64,000 nucleotides of DNA from assembly GCA_029582165.1 (NCBI GenBank), contig CM055887.1, positions 13,319,190-13,383,189 of the forward strand. Reading direction: 5' to 3'. This stretch comes from Portulaca oleracea (Eukaryota > Streptophyta > Magnoliopsida > Caryophyllales > Portulacaceae). The notes beneath the pieces were generated by a model. That model was not told the DNA's origin and did no database searches. It saw only the letters and a list, made by a program, of their open reading frames with translations. This document shows positions 22,060 through 34,967 of this stretch, piece after piece. Each line of letters starts with the position of its first letter. The first letter of the stretch is position 1. Position numbers and translations under genes: made by a program.

Positions 22060-22850
22060 TGATATGATGTAAGTACACGAGTGTAAATATAATGTAGTAA
22101 ATATTAAGGTCAGCTTCTCATACTAAACTAGTTCTCTACTCAACTGTTAAGCAATACAGTGTTCAAGTAGGTTTTGTTTAATTAGTTGTTTCTAATAAAA
22201 ATATGATAAATTCTAAGAGAATAATCAAATGAATAAAAAGTTCAAGCGATGATTTAAGGATCGCTAATCGCATACAAAATTCACAACATTCTTATCAAAT
22301 CGAAGTGATATGTCTACACGCCTATTTTCATGGATATTTCAACTTTAACCAAATTATAAATCAGATTGTCAAATGATTCTTAACTCAAAACTTGTAGGCT
22401 TTAAATTAGTTTAGCTTAAGTTTTCCCGTTCTCAAACATCTCCTTCGATCCTTCGTTCAAGTATCTAAATCCTTGCAAATGGTTGGCCACACATAAGCAA
22501 TGACAAACACAATTCAACCAAATCAGTTAAGAACATGTTCAAGCTAACAAAGATTCAATTCATCAATATAATTCACTATTCAAGTTTATCTACCAAACTA
22601 AGGAAAGCTACTCGCTACTCATATTTATAACTACAAAGCAAGTAAAATTTAATCTAGAAACCATAAGAAAACCTAATAAAATGAGAAATAAACCAAATAT
22701 GGAGCAACGTTTGAAAGAAACCAAGTTTACTAAGCAAGTAAAACTTAGTAAAGAAACTTGGTAAACTTAATCCTCCAAATGCAAAACCGATGTTATGAGA
22801 CTTTAACCTGTGATCCTCTTTCTCAAACTCAATCATGTTTGGCAACAAGC
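22060..22850 (-). mobile_element. Old LTR remnant of the TGATA...GCACTTGC family
   Basis: Begins TGATATGATGTAAGTACACG and follows, with many changes, the same order of phrases as the LTR at 38614-39999: gtgta..tataat-gta near the start, then ggatatttcaa, gttcaa.ctaaca, and ctaccaaactaaggaaagctactcg broken by changes. The terminal block of the plus-strand copy at 54251-55657 reads the same in reverse complement. The right limit is unclear. Confidence 0.5.
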
Positions 22851-23433
22851 TTTTTGGAATAAAAAAAATATTTTTGAGGGATATTAGCCTTTCGATTAAA
22901 GTGAAAAAGCTCTTGGAAGTTTGGTAAACAACTTTTCATATTAGCATTTTGGACCCAGAAAAAAACTAATTGTCAAAAATCTATTTGGGTAAGCTTTTGA
23001 GAAAGATTTTAGCTTTTTAATATGATAATTACTTTAATAGCCTTATACATTTAACAAAATTACATTTAATTCTATATAATGCTTGTTATGTTTGTTATTT
23101 ATTTATTTATTTTTGGACAATAGTTGCATGTGTTGTTAAGTGTGTTATGTAAAATTAATACTTTAAGTTTAAAATTTTCAGATAGATAACAAATTATTCA
23201 TTTTATTAACTTTAGCTATATATATAATGGAATTTCCGCATCATAAATTCCAATAATTACTAAAAGTAAAATAGAATTGACAATGAATAATAAGTGTAAT
23301 TAGTATGGCGCATTCAATATCACAAATGTATACTAAAGAAAATTTTATTTCATAATTATAAACTTACAATTCATTTTGATACACATGTAAACATATAAAC
23401 AATAAAAAAATTACATTGCTATGGTTATAAATG
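22851..23433. other. Intergenic, no gene seen
   Basis: AT-rich. At 22845-23010 there are caagctttttgga and aagcttttgagaaa phrases that may be an old MITE, without clear ends. Confidence 0.4.
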
Positions 23434-23985
23434 AAATTGGAAAAATGGATTTTAATAACCATACTGTTAGTAATTGGATAATAATAATCCTTACTTTTTT
23501 TTTGTACGTCAGTTGTCCCAAAAAAGAATAAAAATATGGTAGTGAATCTACATTTTGAGGTTTTTTTAAGTTTTAAAATTTTTCTAATTTTTTCATTCCT
23601 ACCCTCCAAAAGGTCATAAGGTTATAAAGTGTCATTACTAAAAGAACTTTTTATTTTATTTTTTTAATTTGAGAATCAAAAGATTTATTATAATTTTTAT
23701 TAAGGAATAAAAAGGGAATTACGTAAAAATCAGCAAACAGATCCATAAAAAAATAGGAACAAACGTTGCAAATTCACTAAAAATCATAAGGAAGTGTTGT
23801 GCTAAGTTTTGGAGCAAATACAAATCAAAATTCATGATATTTAAGGTGTACACCCATTGGTAGTGAAAACAAAAATAAAATAATTTCTTGGACCACTGGC
23901 ATAATAAAAAATGTAGAACTTATTATATTGTTCAATTGTCAAAAGTGGAGATTACTAAAATCCGATCGATTTTCCAATAAAATTT
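23434..23985. mobile_element. MITE of the TTGGATTCTAATAATC family, diverged
   Basis: The left end aaattggaaaaatggatttt (23434) is inversely matched by the right end aaaatccgatcgattttcca (about 23957-23976). The inner phrase taataataatccttacttt is the family hallmark, and the interior resembles 15545-16008. No coding frame. Confidence 0.5.
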
Positions 23986-25022
23986 CAACGATCTTTTCAC
24001 ATACATCTAATTTTACCGAACACAGTTTTCCTATAAATAACTAATCAAAATCAAATTTTCCAATACTTTGATATTTTAGTTCAACGATGCAAGATACTTT
24101 CCTTAAAGATTAACAACTTGTGCATGATATTCCAATAGACTCAAAAAGTCCTTTATAAGCGACGCCTTTTGGGTTAGGCAGCTAACTGGCAAAGAAAGTA
24201 GGGTCATTTACTCCCTCAAGAAACCAATTCCCTCGTTTTCCATTTTATTACTTTTGGGTTTGCATTTGAAGATTAGTTGACATTTGACAATAACAGAAAA
24301 AGTATCAAGAAAGAGAGGAGAAATGAATTATCTAATCTCTACTTTTTGGTAAATTAGTCACAACAAAGGTCTTCATCGTGCGTGTAAAATGGAGTTGTCC
24401 ATGCATGCATTCAATTTGTCTTCTGCTTAAAGACTTCTCAAAAGTCACATTTGAGCTCCCGTCGACATTGGAAAATTTTAGTAAGGAAATATAAAGGAGG
24501 CCCCACCATGATTATGAAAGAATTACACGAGATTACATAAAATCTTATTTTTAGTTTAAAAATCTCATTTGCAGACGCAATATTATCCGATGAATACATT
24601 TACAGTGGTTGTCAACCATGACAACTATCATAAATAAAATAAGTCTTATTCGTACATGTGCCAAATTTTATATTAACCGTTAGCTTTTTATATTTAATAT
24701 AAATTGTAAAATATACTTTTTAAAATTTTAGTTTATTTTTGAAAAACTTAAAATAAATATTTTTCAAATTATGATTGTTTACTAGGCAAAAAATTAGTGT
24801 TAAGATATTTTAAATTTAAAAAATTTTGTAAATTTTTTTTAATTAAGAAAATATATTTTATAAAGTTGTACTAAATAAAAAATGAATGATGAAGATAAAA
24901 GTTGACAAATATATAAATAAACATTGTTTTTATTGTGGTGGTTGTCATGGTTGACAACCGCTATAAGTTTTTCCATTATCAAATTAATGATACTCAAAAA
25001 TTCATACTCGTCTTTTGACTTT
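23986..25022. other. Intergenic, no gene seen
   Basis: The phrase gtggttgtcaaccatgacaa at 24606 and its inverse ttgtcatggttgacaaccgc at 24942 mark an inverted pair about 355 bp apart, perhaps the ends of an old MITE. Nothing coding is recognised. Confidence 0.45.
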
Positions 25023-25234
25023 GGTCCTATTCTTTTATGCGGCTGGTAATTTTTGGTGCCACAGCCCACCACACTTTGCTACAACCCACCACAATTCACC
25101 ACAACCCCCCACAAATTACTTTTTCAACTCACTTTTCCAATACAATAATTTTTCAACCTTTTTTTTAATCATCCAAAAACAATACAATATTTCAACTCAC
25201 TTTTTCCAATTACTTTTTCACAATTACCAATACA

Positions 25235-25277
<43 letters not shown>

Positions 25278-25380
25278 TATAAAACTCAGCACAATTTACC
25301 AATAACCCACCACAATTCCACCATACCCGCCACAATTTCACCACACCATACCGCAGCACACCGCATAAAAGAACAGGGCC
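25023..25380. mobile_element. MITE with GGTCCTATTCTTTTATGCGG ends
   Basis: The left end ggtcctattcttttatgcgg is matched by the right end ccgcataaaagaacagggcc. The interior is built of caccacaa repeats with an (AT)n tract (25235-25280). Same family as 18147-18375. No TSD found. Confidence 0.6.
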
Positions 25381-25457
25381 TTTATTTATCATTATAATTA
25401 CCAATTTTCATAGTATCTATCCTTTTATATTTTTAGTTATATATTAATATTGATTAT

Positions 25458-26533
25458 TGATCCGAGAACGACTAGGTAAGCAAGATTATAGACCCAAGGA
25501 TCACAATTACTCTAGGGTTTGAGAAAACCCACAAATTAGAACTCAAGAACAAACTCTAGCTAATTTTTGGAGATGAACAACAAATACAACAAGAATTAAA
25601 AGGGATATAGACAATTGTAAAGAGTAATCACTCACCCAATTGAACTAAGATATTCAATCAATTGCACAAGAACCTTCCACAAGAAAAAGGTCTTGAAACA
25701 CCAAAGAAATCTCACAAAGGGTGGAGGAAGAACACCAACTCACAAAGAAGAGAAATCACCAAGCAATTTCCACCCAAATAATTAGCTTTCATTGATTAGG
25801 GTTTGAAAACCCACAATTACAAACTCTTCAAGTGAGAGGATTTTTTAGTCTAAATCTAAAAGCTTCAAAAAACTATCTCTAATGGAGGGTCGGGGAACAT
25901 ATATATAAGAGAGGGAGAGAAGGGGGGAAAAGGAAAACAACTAAAAAAGCGGAAGAAAAACGTGTCTTGGGCAAAAAGAGGGAGGTGTTGTCAGCATCTC
26001 CTCCAGAAAGCTTAGCGTCAAGAAGCGTAGAGAGGCGCTGCCAGCATCCCTGTAGACGCGAGTAGCGCCTGCCTGCGTCTGCTAACTTCCAACGTGCATA
26101 ACTTCTTCGTTTTAACTCTGATTTGGCCATATAACATATCGATAGAAAGATCTCAATGTGTACTATAAGCTCGCCAAATGTGGTGATCATCGAAGCTATA
26201 TTGAGGAAGTTATGATCAAAAGAGTGAAGGAATGTATTTTTCCCTTGTCCAATTTTACCCAATTTCTTCATTTTCCTCCATTCATTCTATTCTTCTTTCC
26301 TTGACTTTACTTCTTCTTTCTTCTTGGTTCCTTGGACTCGATTTTCTAGTGTTCTTCCTTGATGCTCCACAAACCCGACCCTGACCCTTGTGAAAAGACC
26401 AAGATGCCCCTTTGCTTCCAAAATAATCGATTTAAGGCTTCAAAAGCGACCCGAACTTTACTTGAAGGAAAATAACTTGGACCCACTTTCATTATTTTTT
26501 TCCGTTGCTAAGGACCCCAGGAAATATGGATCA
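25458..26533 (-). repeat. 3' LTR of Gypsy gag-protease element 1
   Basis: 1076 bp, running (plus strand) from TGATCCGAGAACGACTAGG to GGAAATATGGATCA. It is closely similar to the partner at 28958-30044. Confidence 0.88.
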
Positions 26534-26677
26534 AACTTCCCTTGTTGGAGAAGAGTTTCCCTCAACTCTTGGGAGTTCAAATCCAACCGACCACTCACGT
26601 AAAATCAACTCAATAAAACTCATTGGCCAGATCAAAGTGACATTCATAAACCCTTTCTTCGTAAAGGTGTAGCAATT

Positions 26678-26932
26678 TCAGAAGAAAAAAGGGACCAACT
26701 CACCATCAAGAGGGACCTTCACATGCTTAGCGCTTATCATTTTGCTGAAGGCCACAAGGTAGTCGTCATAAGAGATGTCAAAGTCAAGACCGATAGAAGA
26801 TGCCTCTTCCTTGGCCAATCTCAATGTGGGAGGAGGCAAGCAAGGGAGTGACGCGAAGAACTTGTTGCCATGCAACTCGTCTCCAAAAGGGAGCCCGGGA
26901 ATGATCGGACACAACTCAAGGCTCGCATTCAT
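26678..26932 (-). other. Unassigned 84-residue frame 3' of the protease
   Basis: Within the element interior and downstream of protease in reading direction. The frame contains LPCLPPPTLRLAKEEA and ISYDDYLVAFSKMI. I do not recognise it, and it lacks the RT blocks expected at this place in an autonomous Gypsy element. It may be a neutral frame. Confidence 0.25.
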
Positions 26933-27073
26933 GGTATAAAGATCGGTAGGAGTTGTAGGTAACGGTGAGGGACAAGGGAGGGAGGTTGGAAAATTTTTTG
27001 GATATAAGGTTTGCTCAACCTCACTAAGGTCACTTTTTTCGCAAAAATAGCGTCAAGCGTGGCTTCCTTTCGC

Positions 27074-28183
27074 TCAAAAGACTCTCATCCCGTGTGTCAC
27101 TCTTATGGAGGGGGTCTCTCTTCTCACTCTCATCCCGGTTTGGTGTGTGAGGGGTTGGATAGGTGAGAGGGGGCTAAGCGTGATCCTTTTTTCTCCCATC
27201 AAGATTGAGTAAGTGTTCTTAAATCCATCATGGATGGCACGCTTATCATATTGCCAAGGCCTACCAAGGAGCAAATGACAAACATCCATAGGAACAACGT
27301 CACACAAAATACTATCCTTATGAGGACCAATGGAGAAGAATATCAAGGTTTGTTGAGTTACTTGAAGATCGCCACCATCTTTAAGCCCTTGCAAGCTATA
27401 GAGTTGGGGATGAGCCACGATCAGTGATGGGAGCTTCTCAACCATGTAGGTAGAAGACAAGTTGGAGCAGCTCCCACCATCGATGATGACCTTGCACAAC
27501 CCTTCGCCGACGGTGAACCTAGTTTGGAAGATTGATTCCCGTTGAGAGTCATCCCCAGAATCCTTAGTCATGATAAAGGATCGCCTAGGAGTCAAAACCT
27601 CTTCCCTTTGAACTTGTGTCTTAACAATAGGCTTAGAGGATTCCGAACCATCCATCACACTTGCTTGGGGTGATTCAACCATCTTGGTAGGGCATTGAGA
27701 TTGGTAGTGACCGTATTCCCTACACTTGAAACATTTTCTACCCTTGAGCTTTCTAAGATATTTCGCATCATCCATGTGAGCTTCAATAGATGGTTTGAAT
27801 GGCTTGGAAGATCGACTTCCTTCGGATAGAACCTCATGCCAAGAGTGAGCACCGACCTTGCTAGAAGACCATGATTGAGCTTTCTTTTCCCTTCTCTAAT
27901 CATGAGGATCACAAACTCTAGGCCCATAAGTAGAAATACCACGATGGGGTTCAACATAGGACCTTCGATATTCTTCATAAAATCTCCCATAATCATCACG
28001 AACATTTCTCGAGGAACCGATTTGTAATTTTGTAATGGCATAACTCAAATCGCTCACTTGACATTGTATCACTTCTTGGCTATCTATGATATGTTGAAGA
28101 GCCATATCAAGAGTGGTTTTGGAAGGGGAGTTTGGTTGAGGAGGGAATTTTCGATCTCCCATTTGATTAGACGGCGAGGCCAC
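27074..28183 (-). pseudogene. gag (shortened) and aspartic protease of Gypsy element 1
   Basis: The first part (28183-27896, 95 residues) starts MASPSNQMGDRKFPPQ and ends at a stop. Coding character continues in other frames to the second part (27775-27074, 233 residues). That part has a zinc knuckle CFKCREYGHYQSQC (C15, C18, H23, C28) and a retropepsin with the active-site D-G-G at residues 99-101 (CKVIIDGGSC), then GPHKDSILCDVVPMD and LLLGRPWQYDKR. The usual capsid domain (W-W motif region) is not visible, so gag has a large internal deletion as well as a frameshift. The frame ends soon after the protease. Confidence 0.7.
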
Positions 28184-28957
28184 TTAAGGAGTTTGATGGG
28201 ATTGATGGGCTAAGGAAAATATATTTGGGTGAGGCTTTGGAGTTCTCTTTTGGCTAAGGAAATTTTGTGGAGTTTTCGTGAGGCTATTGTTTTGTGGGGG
28301 GAGATGGGATGAATCCGGCAAGGGGGAATGATGAACGAGCAACAATGGGGGATAATCAACAAGGCAAGATTATATACCAAGTGATCACCTCATACAATCA
28401 CAACAATAGCCAACACAAGGTTATCCAACAAAATCAACCAAGTCAACAATTAACACCCAATTCAACCATTGACATCCGTAGAGGAAGCATGAACAACCAC
28501 CAAAATTTCAAATTGCACAACACTTCAACTACCTCTTCAAATGCTATCTAAATCAACTCCAAACCAAGTCCCAATCAACAACAATAACACCTATTTACTC
28601 CCAACAAATCACTACCAACAACAAGGGCCATGTATAGCATCCACTCAAGCACCAAAATTCACAACAAAATCAACCTAAACATGCCAACATCAACCAAAAA
28701 TCCAAAATAGAGAAACAAAATTATGGGCAACTTCAATTCAAAAAATCAACCCAATACTCAATGAATACTTGGACCTAAGTGGTAAAAATCATATCCCAAC
28801 ACTCCTAACACATCAAGGGACCAATACCATTCATCAAACATCAATTTTGCATCCAAAATCAACAAGAACAAACCCAAAACTTCAAGAACTTAAAACCAAT
28901 CAAATCTGGAAATTTTTTACCCATATATGAGTTCTAATCCTAAGCTCTGATACCAAA

Positions 28958-30044
28958 TGATCCGAGAACGACTAGGAAAGCAAGATTAAACACTCAGGGA
29001 ACACAATTACTCTAGGCCGGGTTTAAGAAAACCCACAAATTAGAACTCAAGAACAAACTCTATTTTTAGGGTTTTCGAGATGAACAACAAATACAACAAG
29101 TATTGAAAGGGATGTGGACAATTGTAAAGAGTAATCACTCACCCAATTGAATTAAGACGTTCAATCACTTGCACAAGGACCTTCCCTAAGCAAAGAGTCT
29201 TGAAACACCCAAGAAATCTCACAAAGGGTGGAGGAAGAACACCCACCCACAAAGAAGAGAAATCACCAAGCAATTTCCACCCAAAGGATTAGCTTTCATT
29301 GATTAGGGTTTGAAAACTCACAGTTACAAACTCTCCAAGTGAGAGGATTTTTGAGTCTAAATCTAAAAGCTTCAAAAAACTATCTCTAATGGAGGGGGAA
29401 CATGTATATAAAGGAGAGGGGGAGAAGGGGGAAAAGGAAAATAGCGAAAAAGGGCGGAAGAAAAACGCGTGTTGGGCGAAAAGAGGGAGGCGCTGCCAGC
29501 ATCTCCTCCAGAAAGCTTAGCGTCAAGAAGCGTAGAGAGGCGCTGCCAGCATCCCTGTAGGCGCGAGTAGCGCCTGCCTGCGTCTGCTAACTTCCAACGT
29601 GCATAACTTCTTCGTTTTAACTCTGATTTGGTATAATATATTGATAGAAAGCTCTCAATGTGTACTATAAGCTCGCCAAATTTGGTGGTCATTGGAGTTA
29701 TATTGAGGGAGTTATGATCAAAAGAGTGAAGGTATATATTTTTCCCATGTCCAATTTTACCCAATTTCTTCATTTTCCTCCTACATTCATTCTACTCTTC
29801 CTTCCTTGACTTTCCTTCTTCTTTCTTCTTGGTTCCTTGGACTCGGTTTCTCTAGTGTTCTTCCTTGATGCTCCACGAACCCGACCCCGACCCCGACCCT
29901 TGGGAAAAAACCATGATGCCCCTTTGCTTCCAAAATAGTCGATTTAAGGCTTCAAAAGCGACATGAGCTTGACTTGAAGGAAAATAACTTGGACCCACTT
30001 TCATTTTTTTTTCGATGCTAAGAACCCTTAGGAAATATGGATCA
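28958..30044 (-). repeat. 5' LTR of Gypsy gag-protease element 1
   Basis: 1087 bp with the same ends as its partner. Differences include cgaccccgacccc in place of cgaccctgaccc and scattered substitutions. The PBS lies at 28936-28957 on the minus strand. Confidence 0.88.
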
Positions 30045-30049
30045 ATTAT

Positions 30050-30523
30050 GGCGTAATATCATATCTTTTATGGCCCTTCAAGTATGAACTTAAAAGTGTG
30101 GCTGATTTAGTTCTTACACATAATATGAGAGACTTTAGTGAACAAAAGATCGTATATGTTCGAATTTTAACAACCCTCTATATTTAATTTCGCAAACTGA
30201 AGGGAGTTCTTTATAGTATCCACGTTTCAAGCATAAAGGATATTCATGTGAGAAGGGCATGGTTGATTGTAAAACCTTTCTTGAGCCTAACTTTAACCAT
30301 TAGTTAAATTTTTTGATTGAATAGGGTCTTACACAGTAACTCTTTAGTTGATTTTCCTCTCTGTCTTTAAAATTTAAATAGCATCCATTAGTTAAAATTT
30401 ATTTGTTTAGAACGGACCCTCCTAAATTGGTTTTGATGTTAAGTTACAGAAGGCAATAGTCATCACAATTAAATTAATTTCTAAATGCAATTAAGTCTAA
30501 AGTAAAAATTTACAAAAATATAA
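30050..30523. other. Intergenic, no gene seen
   Basis: Continues the sequence interrupted at 25457. Nothing recognised. Confidence 0.4.
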
Positions 30524-30951
30524 GGATTATTGGATGATAATACACTAAACTTTAGGGGTATTGGACAATAATGCACTGAACTCTTTTCTTGGATTCTAAT
30601 ACACTGAACTTTGAGGGTATTGAACAATAACACACTCAGACCAATTTAGTGGTGGTTGACGTGGTTGTTGTCCTATTTTGAGATGTCGTTTTTCTATTTT
30701 TTTCCAGAAAAAATCTTTTGTCGTGTAAGAAGGTACACATAAGCAGGATGACTAATATATTTTTTTTTGGAAAAAAATAGAAAAATGATACCTCAAAAGT
30801 AGAATAGCCACCTCGTCAACCACCAATTGAATTGGTCTGTGTGCATTATTGTCCAATACCATCAAATTTCAGTGTATTAGAGTACAAGAAAAAAGTTCAG
30901 TGCGTTCTTGTCCAATACCCCTAACGTTCAGTGTATTATCATCCAATAATC
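30524..30951. mobile_element. Foldback MITE-like element
   Basis: The left arm gattattggatgataataca and the phrases ggggtattggacaataa, actgaact are mirrored at the right by ttcttgtccaatacccc and tgtattatcatccaataatc. The arms are over 100 bp and the total is about 428 bp. No TSD could be settled and no coding frame exists. Confidence 0.65.
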
Positions 30952-32949
30952 TACAATTCAAAGCCCAAATTAAGTATATAAAATAAATAATACAAAGAAC
31001 AAGCAAGTAAACATTTAATAGCCTACCTTTTAATTCGAAGTCAGCAGACTGATTCAAGGATTTTTTTTATACTTTTTGAGAGGGAGAGTTGTAAGAAACT
31101 CTTAATATTAATATGAGTAAGATCCAAAGAGTTTAACAATCAAGAGGAAATACCATATTAGGGGGATCAAGGTTAAGGTCTAAAGTTTTAATGACATTGG
31201 CAAGATGATGTCATCGGATCAAAATAATAATGGTAGCTATTTACAGCTTAAGGTTAGCCATACATGAGGGGAAGCTCGACTGGATTGATGGCTAACTCTA
31301 CCCAGCTTCAACTATGCTGGGTTAGGAAGTGGAGGTCAGCTTAATTTAGCAAACCTTAGGCCCATAACATGTTGTTGCTTGAGCTGAGCCCAAATTTTAA
31401 TATCTTTTTCCTATTATGTTTGAGTTGATTTTGTTACGGTTCATTTTCTAGATCATAAGTATGGCAGACTATTGACTTTATGAATTTAATATTTGATTAT
31501 TCACATTAGGTTTGATTGCGACAATTTTTAAGGTGTAGATCATGATCCCAAAACCATAAAGCATTGTGCTCCTTGTAGGTCAGTGTTTAAATACTTACCA
31601 TGTCCAAACGATAGCGAACACAAACAAAATTAAACATCAAATGTAGCATGCCGAAAAATGTAACTCTAGCATGTTCAACACGCAATGGTTCTATTTGCAT
31701 AGACCATTGTGACATTAACCGGGACACATACACCACCTGTCACTCTAACAGACTATCATCCACATTTTTTTAAAAAAGAAGTCTTATTTTCAACATAGAC
31801 AAACAATAATCACAAATCAAAATCTCATCAAAAAAAGACCCTTTCTCTCAATCGTCATGTCCATCTTCTATCATTCTTATCCATTTCAATTCTTGATGTC
31901 CTTAATTTTGCTAGAAGACGAACTTGCTTTTGCGAATTTTTTATGAATGAAAATTTTGTCTCGGCATTGAAATGAAAAGAAAAAGGATGATAAAAAGAGA
32001 GTAAATGGAAGACAAGGTGAACCTAGTTGGCGATGGTAATTCTTTTCAGGGCCTTGAACCTCATTAATTGAACAGCCATATATCCAAATCAAACCCTCCA
32101 ATAACCTTCTTTCTCTCTCTCTTTTTTTTTTCCTCTATCTCTATAACCATGCCCATAGATTCTTCACATGCATTCTTCATCTCATGCTATCAAGTTGATT
32201 GATGCAAAGATTAGTAAAAAAAGCAGTTGTGGTGAAAAGATGGAGAAGGCTGTAATGACAGGGGAAATAGATTGAATTAGATGTTTAGAATTTTTCGCAT
32301 TAAAAAGTGTTGTTTTACATATGTATAGGTGAGAGAAAAAAAGCAAGCCAAGAATAAGGATGTAAAAATTCTCAAACTTGATCTAAATAAGTAAAAATAG
32401 CCGTAGAAGGAGCTATATTCTGTCTTCCCCAAGAAGGTGCAGGAACAACTAACGACCAAGAAGTGGAGGAAGCTTGTGTGTTTCTCTCACCTACCCACTA
32501 GTCTCGACCCATGTACTTAATTTGCAAGATTACCTTCTGACTTTTGGGGGAAGAATTTTTGTAAGTAGATGTGCATTTGTCAGTAGAGATTCTTAGTTTC
32601 GATTTTATAAAACTTATTGCTTACAATAGTACTAAATTACTAAATTAAGATGAGAATAGAGATGATTATGGTTTTCAATTGTAGAACTATTTAGTAGTGT
32701 TGAGAGTAAGTCCTTTTAGAGGTATTGTGGTGCCTCGGCCTTTACCAATACCTTGATGGACTCCTTTAATCATATTGGTAGATAAGCCTTTGTGCTTTGA
32801 TCACTTATATTTGTTATTACATAATGAGTTCAAAAGTTGGTGTCACTGTTCCATTGAGTTTGAGCTCGTGAGATTTTTGGTGATATCTTGGTGTGATTTT
32901 CATTTTCATTTGGTTGATGTTGTTGGTTGTCTGATTTGGTTAAGTTTGA
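30952..32949. other. Intergenic, no gene seen
   Basis: AT-rich. No frame longer than about 70 residues with any recognisable similarity. It ends at the TSD tttga (32945-32949) of Gypsy element 2. Confidence 0.5.
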
Positions 32950-33264
32950 TGATGTATTACAGGATCAAACGAGAGATTCTTGATCTAGTAATAATCATTA
33001 CACGTGCAACCAAACTAGATGATAGGGAAGCTTCACGTGAATATGGAGGAATGGAGGGGAAATCACGTGAAATACAAGACCTATGGAGAGTTCTTTTGTC
33101 GTGAGGACTTTTGTAGATTCAAGAAACAAGAAAGATTGATTCTTGAATAGGGAAAGAGGGAGGATGACGTCTGTATGAAGGGAGGGAGGGAGTATGGTGG
33201 CGTGAGGCCTTTTGTGAGAGAGAATAGAGTAGAAAGTTGTTGTGAAGAGAGAGAGGGAGTTTGT

Positions 33265-33299
<35 letters not shown>

Positions 33300-34480
33300 T
33301 GGACGAATTGAGAGAGAGAGAGAGAGGGGGACGTGATTTGTGAGGGAGGGAGACTAGGGTTTATCTTAACTATATTGATAGAAAAATAAAGAAAGAAATT
33401 ATCTTAACTATATTGATAAAAAGATAAAACAAGATAGTTCAAGGGATCTCTCTTAATACAGAAACACCACAAGAAAGAAATCCTAGGGCTAACTTAACCT
33501 TCAACCTAGTTACAGAAACACCTTCTAGGTTTAGGATTAAGCTCCTCCTAACCACTTAGTTGCCAAACCGAGATACAATAGAAGAGATTGAACAAGGTTC
33601 TTCACGAAACACTCAAGAGGTAAGCTAAAAGCTTGATTCTATTCATGGTTGATAAACTGATTGTCTTTGAAAGGCTACAAGTCTAGCTACTTATACTAAT
33701 ATAGTCCTATATGGACTGGTACTCTAACTTGGCGTGCAAGCCAACCTAATATGACTAGGATTAGTGTTACTTGGCGTGCAAGCCAAGGTTTCCTAGTATT
33801 AGACGCCTAACTATACTACTCTCCCTTGGATTAGGGCTCCTTATCCTAAGGGTAGTTAGTTATAACAACCTTATCCTAATAGGACTTGGCTTTCCTAATC
33901 CAATATGGATTAGTTACAAAATAAGCCAACCTTATCTAGGATAATAGCAACCAATTAGGCACCAATTCTATCCTATCACTCGCCTAATCTCACACACACA
34001 CCTTCTAGAATATTCTAGAACACTTTAGAACATTCTAGACTAATCTAGACTCCTACTAGACTTGATGCTCAAGTTTATAACTTGGCATCTTACATGACTC
34101 AAAATAATAAGAGAATAATATAAATCACACCAAAATTAATTAAAAAGTTACATCCTAAAGATCAAAACTGTGAAATTCAAATTGGACTTTGCTTCTGAGC
34201 CTTGGACGTGTGATGGGCCTATTTGGACGAGATTTTCGTGGGCTTTGATTCAGTTTAGGATGTTTGGACATCCTCTTGAAACAAGAAGCATACCATGTGA
34301 ATGGGCATTTGGACTTCTGCCTTGTATCTTCTTTCTTTAGCCCACTTGATGTAAATGAACCAAATCTTCCTTATTGGGCCTGTACTGGATGAAGTCCTTT
34401 GATGAAGGACCCTATCTGTAGCTTGGAGTTTCCATTGGGCCTTCTTGATTGGGGGACTTAGCATGGGCTGATTTACATCA
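32950..34480 (-). repeat. 3' LTR of Gypsy element 2
   Basis: 1531 bp. Includes (GA)n at 33269-33295 and again near 33310. It is very similar to 36903-38451, with most length difference in GA-rich tracts and one 9-bp block near the end. Confidence 0.88.
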
Positions 34481-34967
34481 TCCCCCCTTTGTTGAAAGAA
34501 GTTTGTCCTCAAACTTAGAGGTTCAAGTTCAAAGACTTCCGTTGACCCAACTGTAATAGTCGCATGGATCAGGACCTTCACAAGAATCAAGATCCCTTCA
34601 ATAACTTCCACGTGAATCCGGACCTTTACGTGAATTGTGATCTCCTCAATGGTGTGAAAGATTCGATCTTTCTCACTCCTGCTGTGGATGAATGTGTCAT
34701 GGACACACTTGTTGATGAAGGACTTCAGAACCTGATTCATAAGTCTCATAATAATAGAAAGTACATAGATTAGATCACAAGGTGTGACTAACCATACAAG
34801 GAGACTTCTTGGACTTTGAATAGCAGTAGTCCCGAACAGAATCTGAACCATGTTGGTTCTTTCCTTCTTTGCAATCACTGGGGCGTTTGATGCATGAGTT
34901 TCCTCCTTGATTGTGCCCTCGGCGTGATGATCTGATAAATTTCGAACCCTTAGATTAGTAGTATGGT

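Larger units (their letters stand above)
25458..30044 (-). mobile_element. Gypsy gag-protease-only element, TSD attat
   Basis: A structurally complete element read on the minus strand. LTRs are at 28958-30044 (5') and 25458-26533 (3'), with a perfect TSD attat at 25453-25457 and 30045-30049. Next to the 5' LTR the minus strand reads TTTGGTATCAGAGCTTAGG (initiator-Met PBS); next to the 3' LTR it reads aacaagggaagtt (PPT). The 2424-bp interior encodes a shortened gag with a CCHC knuckle and a retropepsin, and nothing recognisable as RT, RNase H or integrase. The protease resembles that of chromoviruses (IIDGGSC ... LLLGRPWQYD). It would be non-autonomous. Confidence 0.85.

Noticed and set aside
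26390..26602. Other short frames inside LTRs of Gypsy element 1
   Set aside because: No counterpart is kept open in the partner LTR; they are explained by chance.
32700..32949. Start of a Copia LTR (tgttgagagtaag)
   Set aside because: No matching 3' end or TSD could be established.
34255..34878. 207-residue minus-strand frame
   Set aside because: It spans the interior/3' LTR junction of Gypsy element 2 and shows no RT, integrase or other domain.
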